Below, in pieces: positions 1-8,634 of a stretch of 64,000 bases of DNA. Numbering within the stretch: the stretch's first letter is position 1; every line of letters starts with the position of its first letter. Source of the stretch: Bacillota bacterium (GTDB lineage: Bacteria; Bacillota_I; Bacilli_A; RF39; UBA660); assembly GCA_015059365.1 (NCBI GenBank), contig SVAO01000005.1, positions 1 to 64,000 on the forward strand, in the 5' to 3' direction. The translations under genes were made by a program, and so were the position numbers. The notes beneath the pieces are model-generated. The model ran no database searches. It worked only from the letters and a program-made list of their open reading frames with translations, and was not told the DNA's origin.

Positions 1-73
1 TAAAGATAAAATATATGCTATTAATGATGAACATGGCGTTATATATAATAATAATGAAATAAAAGAATTGTAG
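1..73 (+). CDS. 3' end of an unidentified gene (partial)
   Basis: An open frame enters from the left edge (first full codon at base 2) and ends at the TAG at 71-73. It encodes about 23 residues ending in NNNEIKEL. That is too little to name the protein. The stop lies 9 bases before the rbgA ATG, and the rbgA Shine-Dalgarno AGGTGA overlaps it, so the two genes are probably co-transcribed. Confidence 0.5.
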   Translation, partial: KDKIYAINDEHGVIYNNNEIKEL

Positions 74-82
74 GTGAAGAAT

Positions 83-964
83 ATGAGCAATGAAGAAAAG
101 TTAACTAAAACCGTTATTAACTGGTATCCTGGGCATATGGCTAAAACCAAAAGATTAATAAAGGAAAATATTGATAAAATTGATATAGTATATGAGGTTG
201 TAGATGCTAGAATACCATATTCTACAAGGGTAAGGGATTTAGATGAATCAATTAGGAATAAGCCTAGAATAGTAATATTTACTAAAACTGATTTATGTGA
301 TAAAACAGAAACAAATAAATGGATTAAACACTATGAGCAAAATGGTGATGTAGTAATAGCGATTGATTTGGAGCACAATCCTAATTTAAAAATGTTATTT
401 TTAAAAACAAAAAATTTGATGGAAGAAAAGAATAATAAACTAATTGCTAAAGGTATGAATCCTAGAAAACCAAGGGTACTTGTTATGGGTGTTCCCAATG
501 CAGGTAAGTCTACTTTAATTAACCGTTTAGTTGGCAAAAAAGCTGTTAATGTAGGTAATAAGCCAGGTGTTACTAAGGATTTAAATTGGATACGAATTAA
601 TGATGAGATAGAACTATTAGACACACCAGGAATTTTATGGCCTAAATTATCACAGGAAGTAGTTGCTTTTAATCTTGCTTGTTTTACAGCCATTAAAGAA
701 GAAATTTTACCTATATATGAAGTTATAGAGTATTTCTTACGAACCTTAGAAAAATATTATCCAGATAAACTTAAGGTGCGTTATGGGATTGAAAATGTTG
801 ATGAAGATATTATTAATACTTTAGATTTGATAGGTAAAAGAAGAGGTTGCTTGATTAAGGGTGGCGAAATAGATTATGATAAAGTTATTCAAATAATAAT
901 GAGTGACATTAAAGAAGGCTTAATTACAAATATTACCTTTGATCGATATGAGGAATTAGTATGA
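83..964 (+). CDS. rbgA: Ribosome biogenesis GTPase RbgA/YlqF
   Basis: A 293-residue circularly permuted GTPase that acts in late assembly of the 50S subunit. The G motifs run in permuted order: TKTD (G4) near residue 67, GVPNAGKST (G1, P-loop) near 136, and DTPG (G3) near 180. The N-terminal NWYPGHMAK is typical of the family. The ATG at 83 is preferred over the in-frame GTG at 74 because AGGTGA at 72-77 is its ribosome binding site and the GTG lies inside that site. The stop overlaps the next start (ATGA), indicating translational coupling with mrnC. Confidence 0.95.
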   Translation: MSNEEKLTKTVINWYPGHMAKTKRLIKENIDKIDIVYEVVDARIPYSTRVRDLDESIRNKPRIVIFTKTDLCDKTETNKWIKHYEQNGDVVIAIDLEHNPNLKMLFLKTKNLMEEKNNKLIAKGMNPRKPRVLVMGVPNAGKSTLINRLVGKKAVNVGNKPGVTKDLNWIRINDEIELLDTPGILWPKLSQEVVAFNLACFTAIKEEILPIYEVIEYFLRTLEKYYPDKLKVRYGIENVDEDIINTLDLIGKRRGCLIKGGEIDYDKVIQIIMSDIKEGLITNITFDRYEELV

Positions 965-1332
965 TTAATGAAGTTAATTCTCTAGCTCTTGCTTATATTG
1001 GGGATGCTGTTTATGAACTTTGTGTTCGAGAATATTTGTTATCTAAAAAAATTTTTAAAGTAAAGAATCTTCAACAAGAGTCAATTAAATATGTAAGTGC
1101 AAAGGGTCAATATAAAATTTTAATTAAAATGATTGATTCGCAATTTTTTACAGATGAAGAATTAAATATTATTTTTAGAGCTCGTAATCATAAAATAGAT
1201 CATCGTCCTAAGAGTTGTGATGTAGTAACTTATAAATATGCAACTGGATTTGAAGCCATAATTGGTTATTGGTATTTGAATAAAAATTATAATCGTATAA
1301 ATGAAATGTTAGAATATATAAGAGGTGAGTAG
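961..1332 (+). CDS. mrnC: Mini-ribonuclease III (MrnC)
   Basis: A 123-residue protein with the RNase III catalytic fold but no double-stranded RNA binding domain, which defines mini-III. LAYIGDAVYEL near the N-terminus carries the conserved acidic metal-binding signature, and RARNHK is a typical mini-III segment. The family matures 23S rRNA ends. It overlaps rbgA by four bases and sits directly before rlmB. In Bacillus mrnC and rlmB are also adjacent, between cysS and sigH; here cysS lies about 15 kb away. Confidence 0.93.
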   Translation: MINEVNSLALAYIGDAVYELCVREYLLSKKIFKVKNLQQESIKYVSAKGQYKILIKMIDSQFFTDEELNIIFRARNHKIDHRPKSCDVVTYKYATGFEAIIGYWYLNKNYNRINEMLEYIRGE

Positions 1333-1333
1333 C

Positions 1334-2038
1334 ATGTATGTATATGGAAAAAATGTTGTTAACGAATTATTAAAAAACAAAAAAAACATAAAAAAAGCAT
1401 TTATATATAATGATTTTTCTGATAGTAAAATTGTTGATAATTTAAAATATAATAAAGTAGATATTAAATTTATGAATAGATTAGAATTAGATCGTTTAGT
1501 AGATGGCAATCATCAAGGTATAGTTGTAGAAATTGAAAATTATGAATATTGTGATATTGATGATTTATTAAAAAAAGAAAATCCGTTGTTAGTTATATTA
1601 GATCATTTGGAAGATCCTCACAATTTTGGAGCAATTATTCGTACATGTGAAGCAGCTGGGGTAGATGGTATTATAATTCCTAAAAATAGAAGTGTAGATG
1701 TAAACAGTACAGTAATGAGGACAAGCGTTGGAGCTTTGGATAATGTAAAAATTGCTCAAGTAACTAATTTAAAAAATACGATAAATTACTTAAAGAGTAA
1801 AGGTTTTTGGATTGTTGGAACAGATATGGATGGGACTAATTATCAAAAAATAGATTATAATGGTAAAATGGCAATAGTAACTGGTAGTGAAGGGTTTGGT
1901 ATGAGTAGAATTGTAAAAGAGGCTTGTGATTTTATTGCTACTATACCGATGAGAGGAAGTATTAATAGTTTAAATGCTAGTGTAGCTACTGCTTTAGTAG
2001 TATATGAGGCTGTTAATCAAAGAACAAATGAATTATAG
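1334..2038 (+). CDS. rlmB: TrmH-family rRNA 2'-O-methyltransferase (RlmB/YacO)
   Basis: A 234-residue SpoU methyltransferase predicted to 2'-O-methylate a guanosine of 23S rRNA using SAM. The N-terminal substrate-binding domain starts MYVYGKNVVNELL. The SPOUT knot carries NFGAIIRTCEAAG (motif 1), GSEGFGMSR (motif 2) and SLNASVATALVVYE (motif 3). The ATG at 1334 is chosen over the GTG at 1325 because AGAGGTG lies 6-7 bases upstream of it. Its stop overlaps the following sigma factor gene. A second SpoU enzyme lies at 32331. Confidence 0.92.
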   Translation: MYVYGKNVVNELLKNKKNIKKAFIYNDFSDSKIVDNLKYNKVDIKFMNRLELDRLVDGNHQGIVVEIENYEYCDIDDLLKKENPLLVILDHLEDPHNFGAIIRTCEAAGVDGIIIPKNRSVDVNSTVMRTSVGALDNVKIAQVTNLKNTINYLKSKGFWIVGTDMDGTNYQKIDYNGKMAIVTGSEGFGMSRIVKEACDFIATIPMRGSINSLNASVATALVVYEAVNQRTNEL

Positions 2039-2636
2039 AGATTATAACGATTTTGAACTGCTTTCATATATAAGTGAAAAAAATGAAGAAGCCAGTGAAG
2101 TATTATTCGAAAAGTACCGTCCATTAATAAATGCTACTGCCAATAGATTGTATTATTATTGTAAGAATACTGGACTTGAATTAAATGATTTAATTCAGGA
2201 AGGTATGTTAGGTCTTAATTTAGCAATGACAACATTTAATGAAAACAAAGAAACTACCTTTTATACTTATGCTAAAACATGTATTGAACGAAAAATAATT
2301 AGTCTAGTGGTTAGTTCTCGTCGTCTTAAACATAAATTTTTGAATGAATCACTATCTTTTGAAATAAATGATGAGGTTTCTCAATCTTTTATTCATGAGA
2401 AGAATTTGGAAGATAACAGTTACAATCCTGAAGAAATTTTGGTTAATAGTGAATCTTTAGAAGAATTAATTAAAACTGTTAGTAGCCATCTTACTGATTT
2501 TGAAATTCAAGTATTTGAACTTAAACTAAATGGGTTTGATTATAAAGAAATTGCCGAAATATTAGATAAAGATACTAAATCTATAGATAATGCATTACAA
2601 AGAATAAAAACTAAGATAAAGAAGATTAGAGGTTGA
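2028..2636 (+). CDS. sigH: RNA polymerase sigma factor, SigH (Spo0H) type
   Basis: A sigma-70 family factor of about 202 residues. Region 2 reads DLIQEGMLGL followed by an aromatic core-binding segment; region 4 at the C-terminus carries a helix-turn-helix ending KSIDNALQRIKTKI, close to the SigH ending of Bacillus. Position after mrnC-rlmB matches the Bacillus order. The start is uncertain: the ATG at 2028 gives an 11-base overlap with rlmB, an in-frame ATG at 2004 adds 8 residues, and neither has a good binding site. In relatives SigH controls competence or transition-state genes; no sporulation genes are visible here. Confidence 0.85.
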   Translation: MNYRDYNDFELLSYISEKNEEASEVLFEKYRPLINATANRLYYYCKNTGLELNDLIQEGMLGLNLAMTTFNENKETTFYTYAKTCIERKIISLVVSSRRLKHKFLNESLSFEINDEVSQSFIHEKNLEDNSYNPEEILVNSESLEELIKTVSSHLTDFEIQVFELKLNGFDYKEIAEILDKDTKSIDNALQRIKTKIKKIRG

Positions 2637-2638
2637 TT

Positions 2639-3391
2639 ATGAAGAGAATAAAAGAAATTTTAGGGGTTTTAAGTTATCCAATAATATTTTTGGTAGTTCA
2701 ATTTGGAATTATTATATTATTTACACTTATATTTAACCTGACAAATAATTATGAAATTGGTAGTACACAATATACTAATCAATTAGGTTTGTTTTTTTCC
2801 AATAACAGATTATGGATTGTCGCGTTAACATTCATATCACTAATACCGCTATTTAAGAAAAATTGTAATATCAATAAAATTGGTGTTAATTTTAAGCAAG
2901 TTACATTATTAATTTTATTAGGATTAAGTTTCGCAATCTCGTATAATCTTATTCTATTAAATTTAAATATTACTAATCTTTTTGATGGAAGTAATGATAA
3001 ACTTGTGATGACATTATTAACTTCAGGGATTATTGGACCAATAATGGAAGAATTGATTTTTAGAAATATAGTATATGAAAAATTAAAAGGAATGTATAAA
3101 CCTCTTACTGCAATTATTTTGACTGGTTTAATTTTCGGCTTGTTTCATGGAAATTTAATTCAATTTATATATGCATTTTTATTTAATTTTATTTTAATAT
3201 TTGTTTATGAAAAGAGTAGAAGCATTTATACACCTATAATAGTTCATGTATCTGCAAATAGTGGAATACAATTATTCTTAAGTTTAATAAATTATAATAA
3301 TATTTATGTAAAATTATTCGGATTAATAATAAGTGCGATGGTATTATATTTGTCATTTAAAATAATTAAGAAACAAGATAGTAACATTTAA
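2639..3391 (+). CDS. CPBP-family intramembrane metalloprotease
   Basis: A 250-residue multi-spanning protein with the three CPBP (type II CAAX protease-like) motifs: MEELIFR (EExxxR), FGLFHG (FxxxH) and HVSANS (HxxxN), all in the C-terminal half. Such proteins are intramembrane glutamate/metal proteases. Some process or give immunity to peptides, but no peptide substrate can be named here. The ATG at 2639 is used rather than the TTG at 2633 because AGAGG at 2628-2632 is correctly spaced. It is followed by a terminator. Confidence 0.88.
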   Translation: MKRIKEILGVLSYPIIFLVVQFGIIILFTLIFNLTNNYEIGSTQYTNQLGLFFSNNRLWIVALTFISLIPLFKKNCNINKIGVNFKQVTLLILLGLSFAISYNLILLNLNITNLFDGSNDKLVMTLLTSGIIGPIMEELIFRNIVYEKLKGMYKPLTAIILTGLIFGLFHGNLIQFIYAFLFNFILIFVYEKSRSIYTPIIVHVSANSGIQLFLSLINYNNIYVKLFGLIISAMVLYLSFKIIKKQDSNI

Positions 3392-3399
3392 ATAAATTT

Positions 3400-3428
3400 A
3401 GAACTGTATTTTTATTAGTTCTTTTTTT
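3400..3428 (+). terminator. Intrinsic terminator after the CPBP gene
   Basis: AGAACT (3400-3405) pairs with AGTTCT (3417-3422), followed by seven T. It closes the rbgA-mrnC-rlmB-sigH-CPBP run. Confidence 0.7.
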
Positions 3429-3460
3429 ATAATTAATTTAAATATGGAACTTTATTGACG

Positions 3461-3489
3461 TTGTTTTAAGATTTTTCTTTTGTTATAAT
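3461..3489 (+). promoter_or_regulatory. SigA-like promoter for the DD-carboxypeptidase gene
   Basis: TTGTTT (3461-3466), a 17-base spacer, then TATAAT (3484-3489), 18 bases before the ATG at 3508. A TTGACG at 3455 also exists but would give a 23-base spacer. Confidence 0.6.
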
Positions 3490-3507
3490 AATAATGAAGG
3501 TGAAGAT

Positions 3508-4692
3508 ATGAAAAAGATTTTATGGTTTGTTATTTGCACATTTTTATTTTTGATGCCAATTAGTGCTTTAGAAGTTGAATTTAATAGTGAAAATATTATT
3601 ATATATAATTATGATATTAATGAGGTTGTATATGAAAAAGACAGTGATGAAGTGATTTCTATTGCTAGTATGACTAAAATTATGACAGCATTGGTTTTAA
3701 TTGAAAATATAAATGATTTAGATACTAAAGTTGTATTGAATCAAAATCATTTTAGAGGTGTAAATCCTTCCGCATCTGTAGCAGGATTTAGAAAAGGTCA
3801 GAAAGTAACATATAGGGATTTGTTACATGGAATTTTACTTCCTAGTGGTGCAGATGCTGTTTCAGCATTGGCAGTTGAAGTTTTTGGTAGCAATGAACGT
3901 TTAGTTGAAAAAATGAATGAACGGGTTAAAGGATTAGGCTTAACTCATACTAATTTTATTAATCCTGTAGGTCTTGATGATGAAGGTCATTATTCAACAT
4001 TGAGAGAAGTATCAATATTTTTAATGGAAGCTTTAAAAAATGACACATTTAAGAAAATTTTTACAACAAGAAAATATTTGACTAGTGATAAATCTTTAAC
4101 ACTTTATAGTACTATTGTTGCTCCACTTGATGTTATAAATAAAGATGCAGATTATATTATAGGTTCTAAAACAGGATATACAACGGATGCAGGAAGATGC
4201 TTATCAACTTTACTATATGATGATGAACATAATATTTATTATTTAATGGTTACTGCACATGCTAAAAACAAAGTAGAACCAGTAATGGATGTAATAAATA
4301 CTTATGAATATTTAGTTGGTAATTATAGTAATCATACGATTGTTAAAAATGGAGATGTTGTTAAAAGTATTAAAACTAAATATGCCAAAGAAAAAGAAGT
4401 TGATGTTGTTGTATCAGACACAGTGGAGATTTTTTTGAAAAATAGTGAATTTGATAAAAGTAAATTGGTTTTTAATTATGAAATACCAGAAGAGTTAAAT
4501 AAAATTATGAAGCAAGATAGTAAAATTGGAACATTAACTATTTTTTATGGTGATGAGAAAATAAAAACTATGGATTTATTACTTGCTGAAGATATGAATT
4601 TTTCTTTTGGAAGATTTATTTTTAAAACTATTTTACCACTTTCTTTATTAGCAATAATTTGTGTTTTAATATTTAAAAAGAAGCATTCATAA
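3508..4692 (+). CDS. D-alanyl-D-alanine carboxypeptidase (DacA/PBP5-like)
   Basis: A 394-residue low-molecular-mass penicillin-binding protein that trims the terminal D-Ala from peptidoglycan stem peptides. A signal peptide (about residues 1-20) is followed by the S11 peptidase domain: SMTK at 54-57 (nucleophile Ser, general base Lys), SGA at 113-115 and KTG at 221-223. The second motif reads SGA where SGN is usual. A C-terminal hydrophobic segment (about 371-390) ending KKKHS would anchor it on the outer face of the membrane, in place of the amphipathic helix of classical DacA. Confidence 0.92.
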   Translation: MKKILWFVICTFLFLMPISALEVEFNSENIIIYNYDINEVVYEKDSDEVISIASMTKIMTALVLIENINDLDTKVVLNQNHFRGVNPSASVAGFRKGQKVTYRDLLHGILLPSGADAVSALAVEVFGSNERLVEKMNERVKGLGLTHTNFINPVGLDDEGHYSTLREVSIFLMEALKNDTFKKIFTTRKYLTSDKSLTLYSTIVAPLDVINKDADYIIGSKTGYTTDAGRCLSTLLYDDEHNIYYLMVTAHAKNKVEPVMDVINTYEYLVGNYSNHTIVKNGDVVKSIKTKYAKEKEVDVVVSDTVEIFLKNSEFDKSKLVFNYEIPEELNKIMKQDSKIGTLTIFYGDEKIKTMDLLLAEDMNFSFGRFIFKTILPLSLLAIICVLIFKKKHS

Positions 4693-4713
4693 TATGATAG
4701 TGGGGGGACTATT

Positions 4714-5601
4714 ATGGAAAGATTAGAAAAGATATTTAATGAATATACTAAACCTTTTTTGGAAGAGGAGCAAAATAAAGATGGGTTTATTGATAAATAT
4801 CATCATTCTTATTTTGTTAGAGATGAATCTTTATTAGTAGATGAAATGTTTACAAGATATAATCCAGATTTTAAAATGTTGCTAGAAATAGAAAGTTTGT
4901 TTCATGATATTGGAAGATTTGAACAATTAAAATTAATAGGTAATTTTTATGATTATGATTTAACTAAAAAATATCCTATGATAAAAGACCATGGGGTTTT
5001 GGGTGCTATAATAATGAAGAAAGTCTTGTTAGAAAAATTGTTTCCTGAGGAGAGAATATTTGATGACGAAATTATTAAGGTAATAAAACTTCATACACAG
5101 AATAATAATTTGTTATCATTAATACGAAAAGAGTATATTGAAATATTTAAAAATTATAGTTTAAGAGAAATAATGTTTTCTAGCAAGACTGAGAATGAAA
5201 AAACGGCTTTAACGGCAATTAATACTACAATTATTCAAGATGCTGATAGATTAGATATTTTTAGAAAAATAGTTAATCAAGTTTGGATTCCAAGTGCTAC
5301 TAAAGATGAGATTAGTCCTCAAATATGGAACAGTTTTATGAATAATAATTTACCATCTATTAATGAAATAAAAAGAAGTGGAGAATGGAATCCTAATGTC
5401 GGACATTTAGTAAGATTAAGTTTTATTGAACAAATGAATTTAATTCCTGAATTGCAAAAAATAAAAGATGAAAATTTATTAGAAAGAATTTATCAAATAA
5501 GTGGAAATGAAATAGTAAGACCCGCTTATGATTATATGATGGAAAGAATAGAACAAATAATAAATCAAAGTGAAGATAAAATATTAGTAAAAAGAAAATA
5601 A
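4714..5601 (+). CDS. HD-domain phosphohydrolase
   Basis: A 295-residue protein with an HD metal-dependent hydrolase domain: histidines at YHHS (about 30-31), HD in LFHDIGRFE (about 64-65), a later KLHTQ histidine and QDADRLDIF aspartate. HD proteins hydrolyse phosphoesters of nucleotides or signalling molecules; the substrate here is unknown. A strong GGGGGG binding site precedes the start. It follows the carboxypeptidase by 21 bases with no terminator between, so they may be one transcript. Confidence 0.8.
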   Translation: MERLEKIFNEYTKPFLEEEQNKDGFIDKYHHSYFVRDESLLVDEMFTRYNPDFKMLLEIESLFHDIGRFEQLKLIGNFYDYDLTKKYPMIKDHGVLGAIIMKKVLLEKLFPEERIFDDEIIKVIKLHTQNNNLLSLIRKEYIEIFKNYSLREIMFSSKTENEKTALTAINTTIIQDADRLDIFRKIVNQVWIPSATKDEISPQIWNSFMNNNLPSINEIKRSGEWNPNVGHLVRLSFIEQMNLIPELQKIKDENLLERIYQISGNEIVRPAYDYMMERIEQIINQSEDKILVKRK

Positions 5602-5661
5602 AAGGGTTGCTTTTATTTTTTTTTATAATTATACGTGATATAATATATATGGTGATGCTAA

Positions 5662-6396
5662 ATGTTGAAGAAAATAAAAAATATAGATATCAATTATATA
5701 GATTATGGCGAAGGAAACGATGCTATAGTGTTACTTCATGGTTGGGGTCAAAATATTGAAATGATGAAACCGGTTGGAGATCGTTTAAGTAAACAGCATC
5801 GTATAATAATAATTGATCTTCCTGGTTTTGGATTAAGTGAAGAACCTAAGGATATTTTAACAATCTATGATTATGTAGAATGCATCAAAGAATTAATAGA
5901 TAGTTTAAAAGTTAACAGTCTAACTTTAATAGGTCATTCATTTGGTGGTAAAATTAGTTTAGCTTATGCAAGTAAGTATCATGTTAATAAATTAATTACT
6001 TTTGGAAGCCCTTTTAAAAAAGAAATTAATAAACTATCATTGAAAACAAGAATATTAAAAATATTAAAGAAAGTTCCTGTTTTAAAGGGATTAGAAGCAT
6101 TTGCTAAAAAACATATTGGGTCTACAGACTATAGACAAGCAAGTGAAATCATGAGAAAAATTATGGTAGAACATGTTAATTTAGATATAACAGAAGATGT
6201 AAAAAAAATAAAATGTCCTACTTTATTAATTTGGGGGACTAATGATGAGGCCGTATCAATTGATTGTGCCTATGAATTAGAAAAATTAATATCTGATGCA
6301 GGCGTAGTTGAATATCCTGGATGTAGCCATTATGCATATTTAGAAAGATTAGATCAAACTATTAATGTTTTAAATTCTTTTTTAGGAGATAAATAA
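5662..6396 (+). CDS. Alpha/beta hydrolase
   Basis: A 244-residue alpha/beta-hydrolase. The oxyanion-hole segment LLHGWGQ lies near 24-30, the nucleophile elbow GHSFGG has Ser93, and the probable triad partners are Asp195 (WGTNDEAV) and His223 (CSHYAY). Substrate unknown. A weak promoter with TATAAT lies just upstream, and a GGTGAT binding site fits the ATG. Its TAA shares one base with the murF ATG, so it probably belongs to the cell-wall transcript that follows. Confidence 0.85.
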   Translation: MLKKIKNIDINYIDYGEGNDAIVLLHGWGQNIEMMKPVGDRLSKQHRIIIIDLPGFGLSEEPKDILTIYDYVECIKELIDSLKVNSLTLIGHSFGGKISLAYASKYHVNKLITFGSPFKKEINKLSLKTRILKILKKVPVLKGLEAFAKKHIGSTDYRQASEIMRKIMVEHVNLDITEDVKKIKCPTLLIWGTNDEAVSIDCAYELEKLISDAGVVEYPGCSHYAYLERLDQTINVLNSFLGDK

Positions 6397-7976
6397 TGGA
6401 GTGGTTTTTATTAAGTTTAATTCCTTATTTATGTTATGGAATATTAAAAACAAAAAATATAATGTATATATTACAACAAAACAGTTATGATGATAATAGT
6501 TATTTAAATTGGATAAAAAATAACTGTTTAAAAATTTTTGTTAATTTTGAAACTTTATTTATATTATTTGGATTGTGTTTGATAATACCTTATAATTATT
6601 CATTAATACTATTTATATCTTTTTATATAATAGTTTTCTGTTTGTTAGAAAAAAAGTTTAAATCAGTAAAAGCACCTTTAGTAATAACTCCTAGAGTTAA
6701 GAGATTAATTATAACTTCGTTAATTTTTTATATTATTCCTATAATAATGATGTGTTTAACTTTTAAAGAGAAGTATGTTTGGTATTATTATTTAAATTTA
6801 GGGTTTACTATGTATTTGCAATATCTATATATCTATTTAGTGAATATAGTTAATAAACCGGTAGAAAAACAGGTGTTTTTAAATTTTAAGAGAAGAACAA
6901 TAAAAAAATTATATAACAAATCCGGTGTTAAGGTGATTGGAATTACAGGAAGTTATGGGAAGACTGGATGTAAGAATATTTTAAGTGATATATTAAATGT
7001 AAAATATAGTTCTTTTTCAACTCCGAAGCATTCTAATAATTTAAATGGTATACTTAATGCTATTAACGATAATTTTGATAAAATTAATGATATTTTTATT
7101 ACAGATATGGTGGCATTTAAAATTGGAGATATAAAGGAACTTTGTGATTTAGTTCGACCTAAGTATGGAATTGTAACAACTATTGGGGAAGCTCATCTAG
7201 ATAGTTTTGGTAGCCTTGAAAATATTCAAAGTGGTAAATTTGAACTAGTTGAGTCATTGCCTAGTGATGGTATTGGAATTTTAAATGGTGATGATCCTTA
7301 TCAAACTAGTTACAAATTAAAAAATGATTGTAAGATAATATGGATTGGTATTGATAATAAAGAAGTTGATGTATATGCTGATAATATAAAGGTAACACAT
7401 GATGGGATGGAATTTGATGTTGTTTTTAAGAATGATAAAAATAAATATCATTTTGAAACTAGATTATTAGGTAGAGCTAACATATATAATATACTAGCTA
7501 GCGTTGCTTTAGGGTATTATCTTGGTATTAGTATGGATGAACTTTGTCATGGTGTTAAAAAAATTAAATCAATTAAATATCAATTAGAAATTAAAAAAAT
7601 GGGGAATATTAATATCATTGATGATGCTTATAATTCTAATCCGGTAGGAACTCGTATAGCATTAGATGTGTTAAATTTAATGTCGGGGAAAAAGATTGCT
7701 GTAACTTCTGGGATGTCAAAGTTAGGAAAAGAACAGAATAATTTAAATTTTCAGTTAGGTGAATGTATGGCTTGTGTTTGTGATGAAGTGATTTTAATAG
7801 GAAGAGAACAGACAAAGCCTATATTTGATGGTTTGGTTAGTAAAGATTACAATAAAAAGCAAATTCATATTTTACAAGATGTAAGAAAGGCGTTTCCCCT
7901 AATAAGAAGTTTGGGTGAAGAAGAAACTTACGTATTATTAGAACATGATTTGCCTGATATATTTAATGAGGAGTGA
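6396..7976 (+). CDS. murF: MurF-type UDP-MurNAc-tripeptide:D-Ala-D-Ala ligase with membrane N-terminus
   Basis: A 526-residue Mur ligase. Residues 1-155 are very hydrophobic with roughly four or five membrane segments; the ligase begins near 175 with GVKVIGITGSYGKT (P-loop 185-190). DDAYNSNPVGTR is the MurF substrate motif, and the C-terminus ends in LEHDLPDIFNEE. MurF adds D-Ala-D-Ala to the muramyl tripeptide in the cytoplasm. The membrane domain is absent from Bacillus or E. coli MurF and would hold the enzyme at the membrane. ddl, which makes the D-Ala-D-Ala substrate, is two genes downstream, supporting the assignment. A MurT-like or other Mur ligase cannot be excluded. Confidence 0.82.
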   Translation: MEWFLLSLIPYLCYGILKTKNIMYILQQNSYDDNSYLNWIKNNCLKIFVNFETLFILFGLCLIIPYNYSLILFISFYIIVFCLLEKKFKSVKAPLVITPRVKRLIITSLIFYIIPIIMMCLTFKEKYVWYYYLNLGFTMYLQYLYIYLVNIVNKPVEKQVFLNFKRRTIKKLYNKSGVKVIGITGSYGKTGCKNILSDILNVKYSSFSTPKHSNNLNGILNAINDNFDKINDIFITDMVAFKIGDIKELCDLVRPKYGIVTTIGEAHLDSFGSLENIQSGKFELVESLPSDGIGILNGDDPYQTSYKLKNDCKIIWIGIDNKEVDVYADNIKVTHDGMEFDVVFKNDKNKYHFETRLLGRANIYNILASVALGYYLGISMDELCHGVKKIKSIKYQLEIKKMGNINIIDDAYNSNPVGTRIALDVLNLMSGKKIAVTSGMSKLGKEQNNLNFQLGECMACVCDEVILIGREQTKPIFDGLVSKDYNKKQIHILQDVRKAFPLIRSLGEEETYVLLEHDLPDIFNEE

Positions 7977-7980
7977 TTAT

Positions 7981-8622
7981 ATGTTGTTGGGAATAATTAT
8001 AGTTATTATAGGTTTTAGTTGTTTGTTAGAAAATTTAGGAATTTCTATTAATTGGGGAATATTAGTTTCTTTGTTATTAATATTATCTTGTTTTTATTTA
8101 ATATTAAGGGATAAAAAAATCACTTTTTGGAGTATAATATTATTTATAATAGGAATGTGGAATTTATTACTTAATTTAAATGTTGTTACATTAGAATTCA
8201 GTGGGATTTTATGGCCTATATTATTAGTTTTAACAGGAATATCGATTATTTTTAATAAACTAAAACTTAAGAATATAAGAAGAAATGAAAAAGAAAATAA
8301 AACATTAGTGTTTAATGGAATATTTAGTGGTTGTGTTGAAAAAATAATAAATGAAGATGTTCAAGAAATTAAAGTTAGAGCTATATTTGGTGGAGTAGAA
8401 TTAGATTTAACCAATTTAAAAATCACAGAAAATTTAAATATACACGTATATAGTATTTTTGGTGGAGTTGATTTGTTGTTGTCAGATGATTATAATATTG
8501 TTGTATCTTCTACTTCTATATTCGGGGGAGTAGAAAATAAACATAATTCAAAAGAAGAGAAAAATAAAAAAAATATTAATATTAATATCATTAATATATT
8601 TGGTGGAACAGATTTAAAATAG
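7981..8622 (+). CDS. LiaF-like membrane protein
   Basis: A 213-residue protein with about four membrane segments in the first 95 residues and a soluble C-terminal half built from repeated strands ending IFGGV (four copies: AIFGGVEL, SIFGGVDL, SIFGGVEN, NIFGGTDL). This is the pattern of the LiaF / cell-wall-active antibiotic response C-terminal domain, which modulates envelope-stress sensing in Bacillus. No Lia two-component partner is visible. The ATG at 7981 follows a GAGGAG site. It lies between murF and ddl. Confidence 0.78.
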   Translation: MLLGIIIVIIGFSCLLENLGISINWGILVSLLLILSCFYLILRDKKITFWSIILFIIGMWNLLLNLNVVTLEFSGILWPILLVLTGISIIFNKLKLKNIRRNEKENKTLVFNGIFSGCVEKIINEDVQEIKVRAIFGGVELDLTNLKITENLNIHVYSIFGGVDLLLSDDYNIVVSSTSIFGGVENKHNSKEEKNKKNININIINIFGGTDLK

Positions 8623-8634
8623 GAGAGTGAAGTT

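Noticed and set aside
331..693. 120-residue minus-strand ORF inside rbgA
   Set aside because: Shadow of the GTPase coding sequence.
8380..8615. Repeated IFGGV coding units as a DNA repeat or CRISPR-like array
   Set aside because: The repetition is at protein level in a LiaF-like domain; the DNA units are not conserved or evenly spaced.
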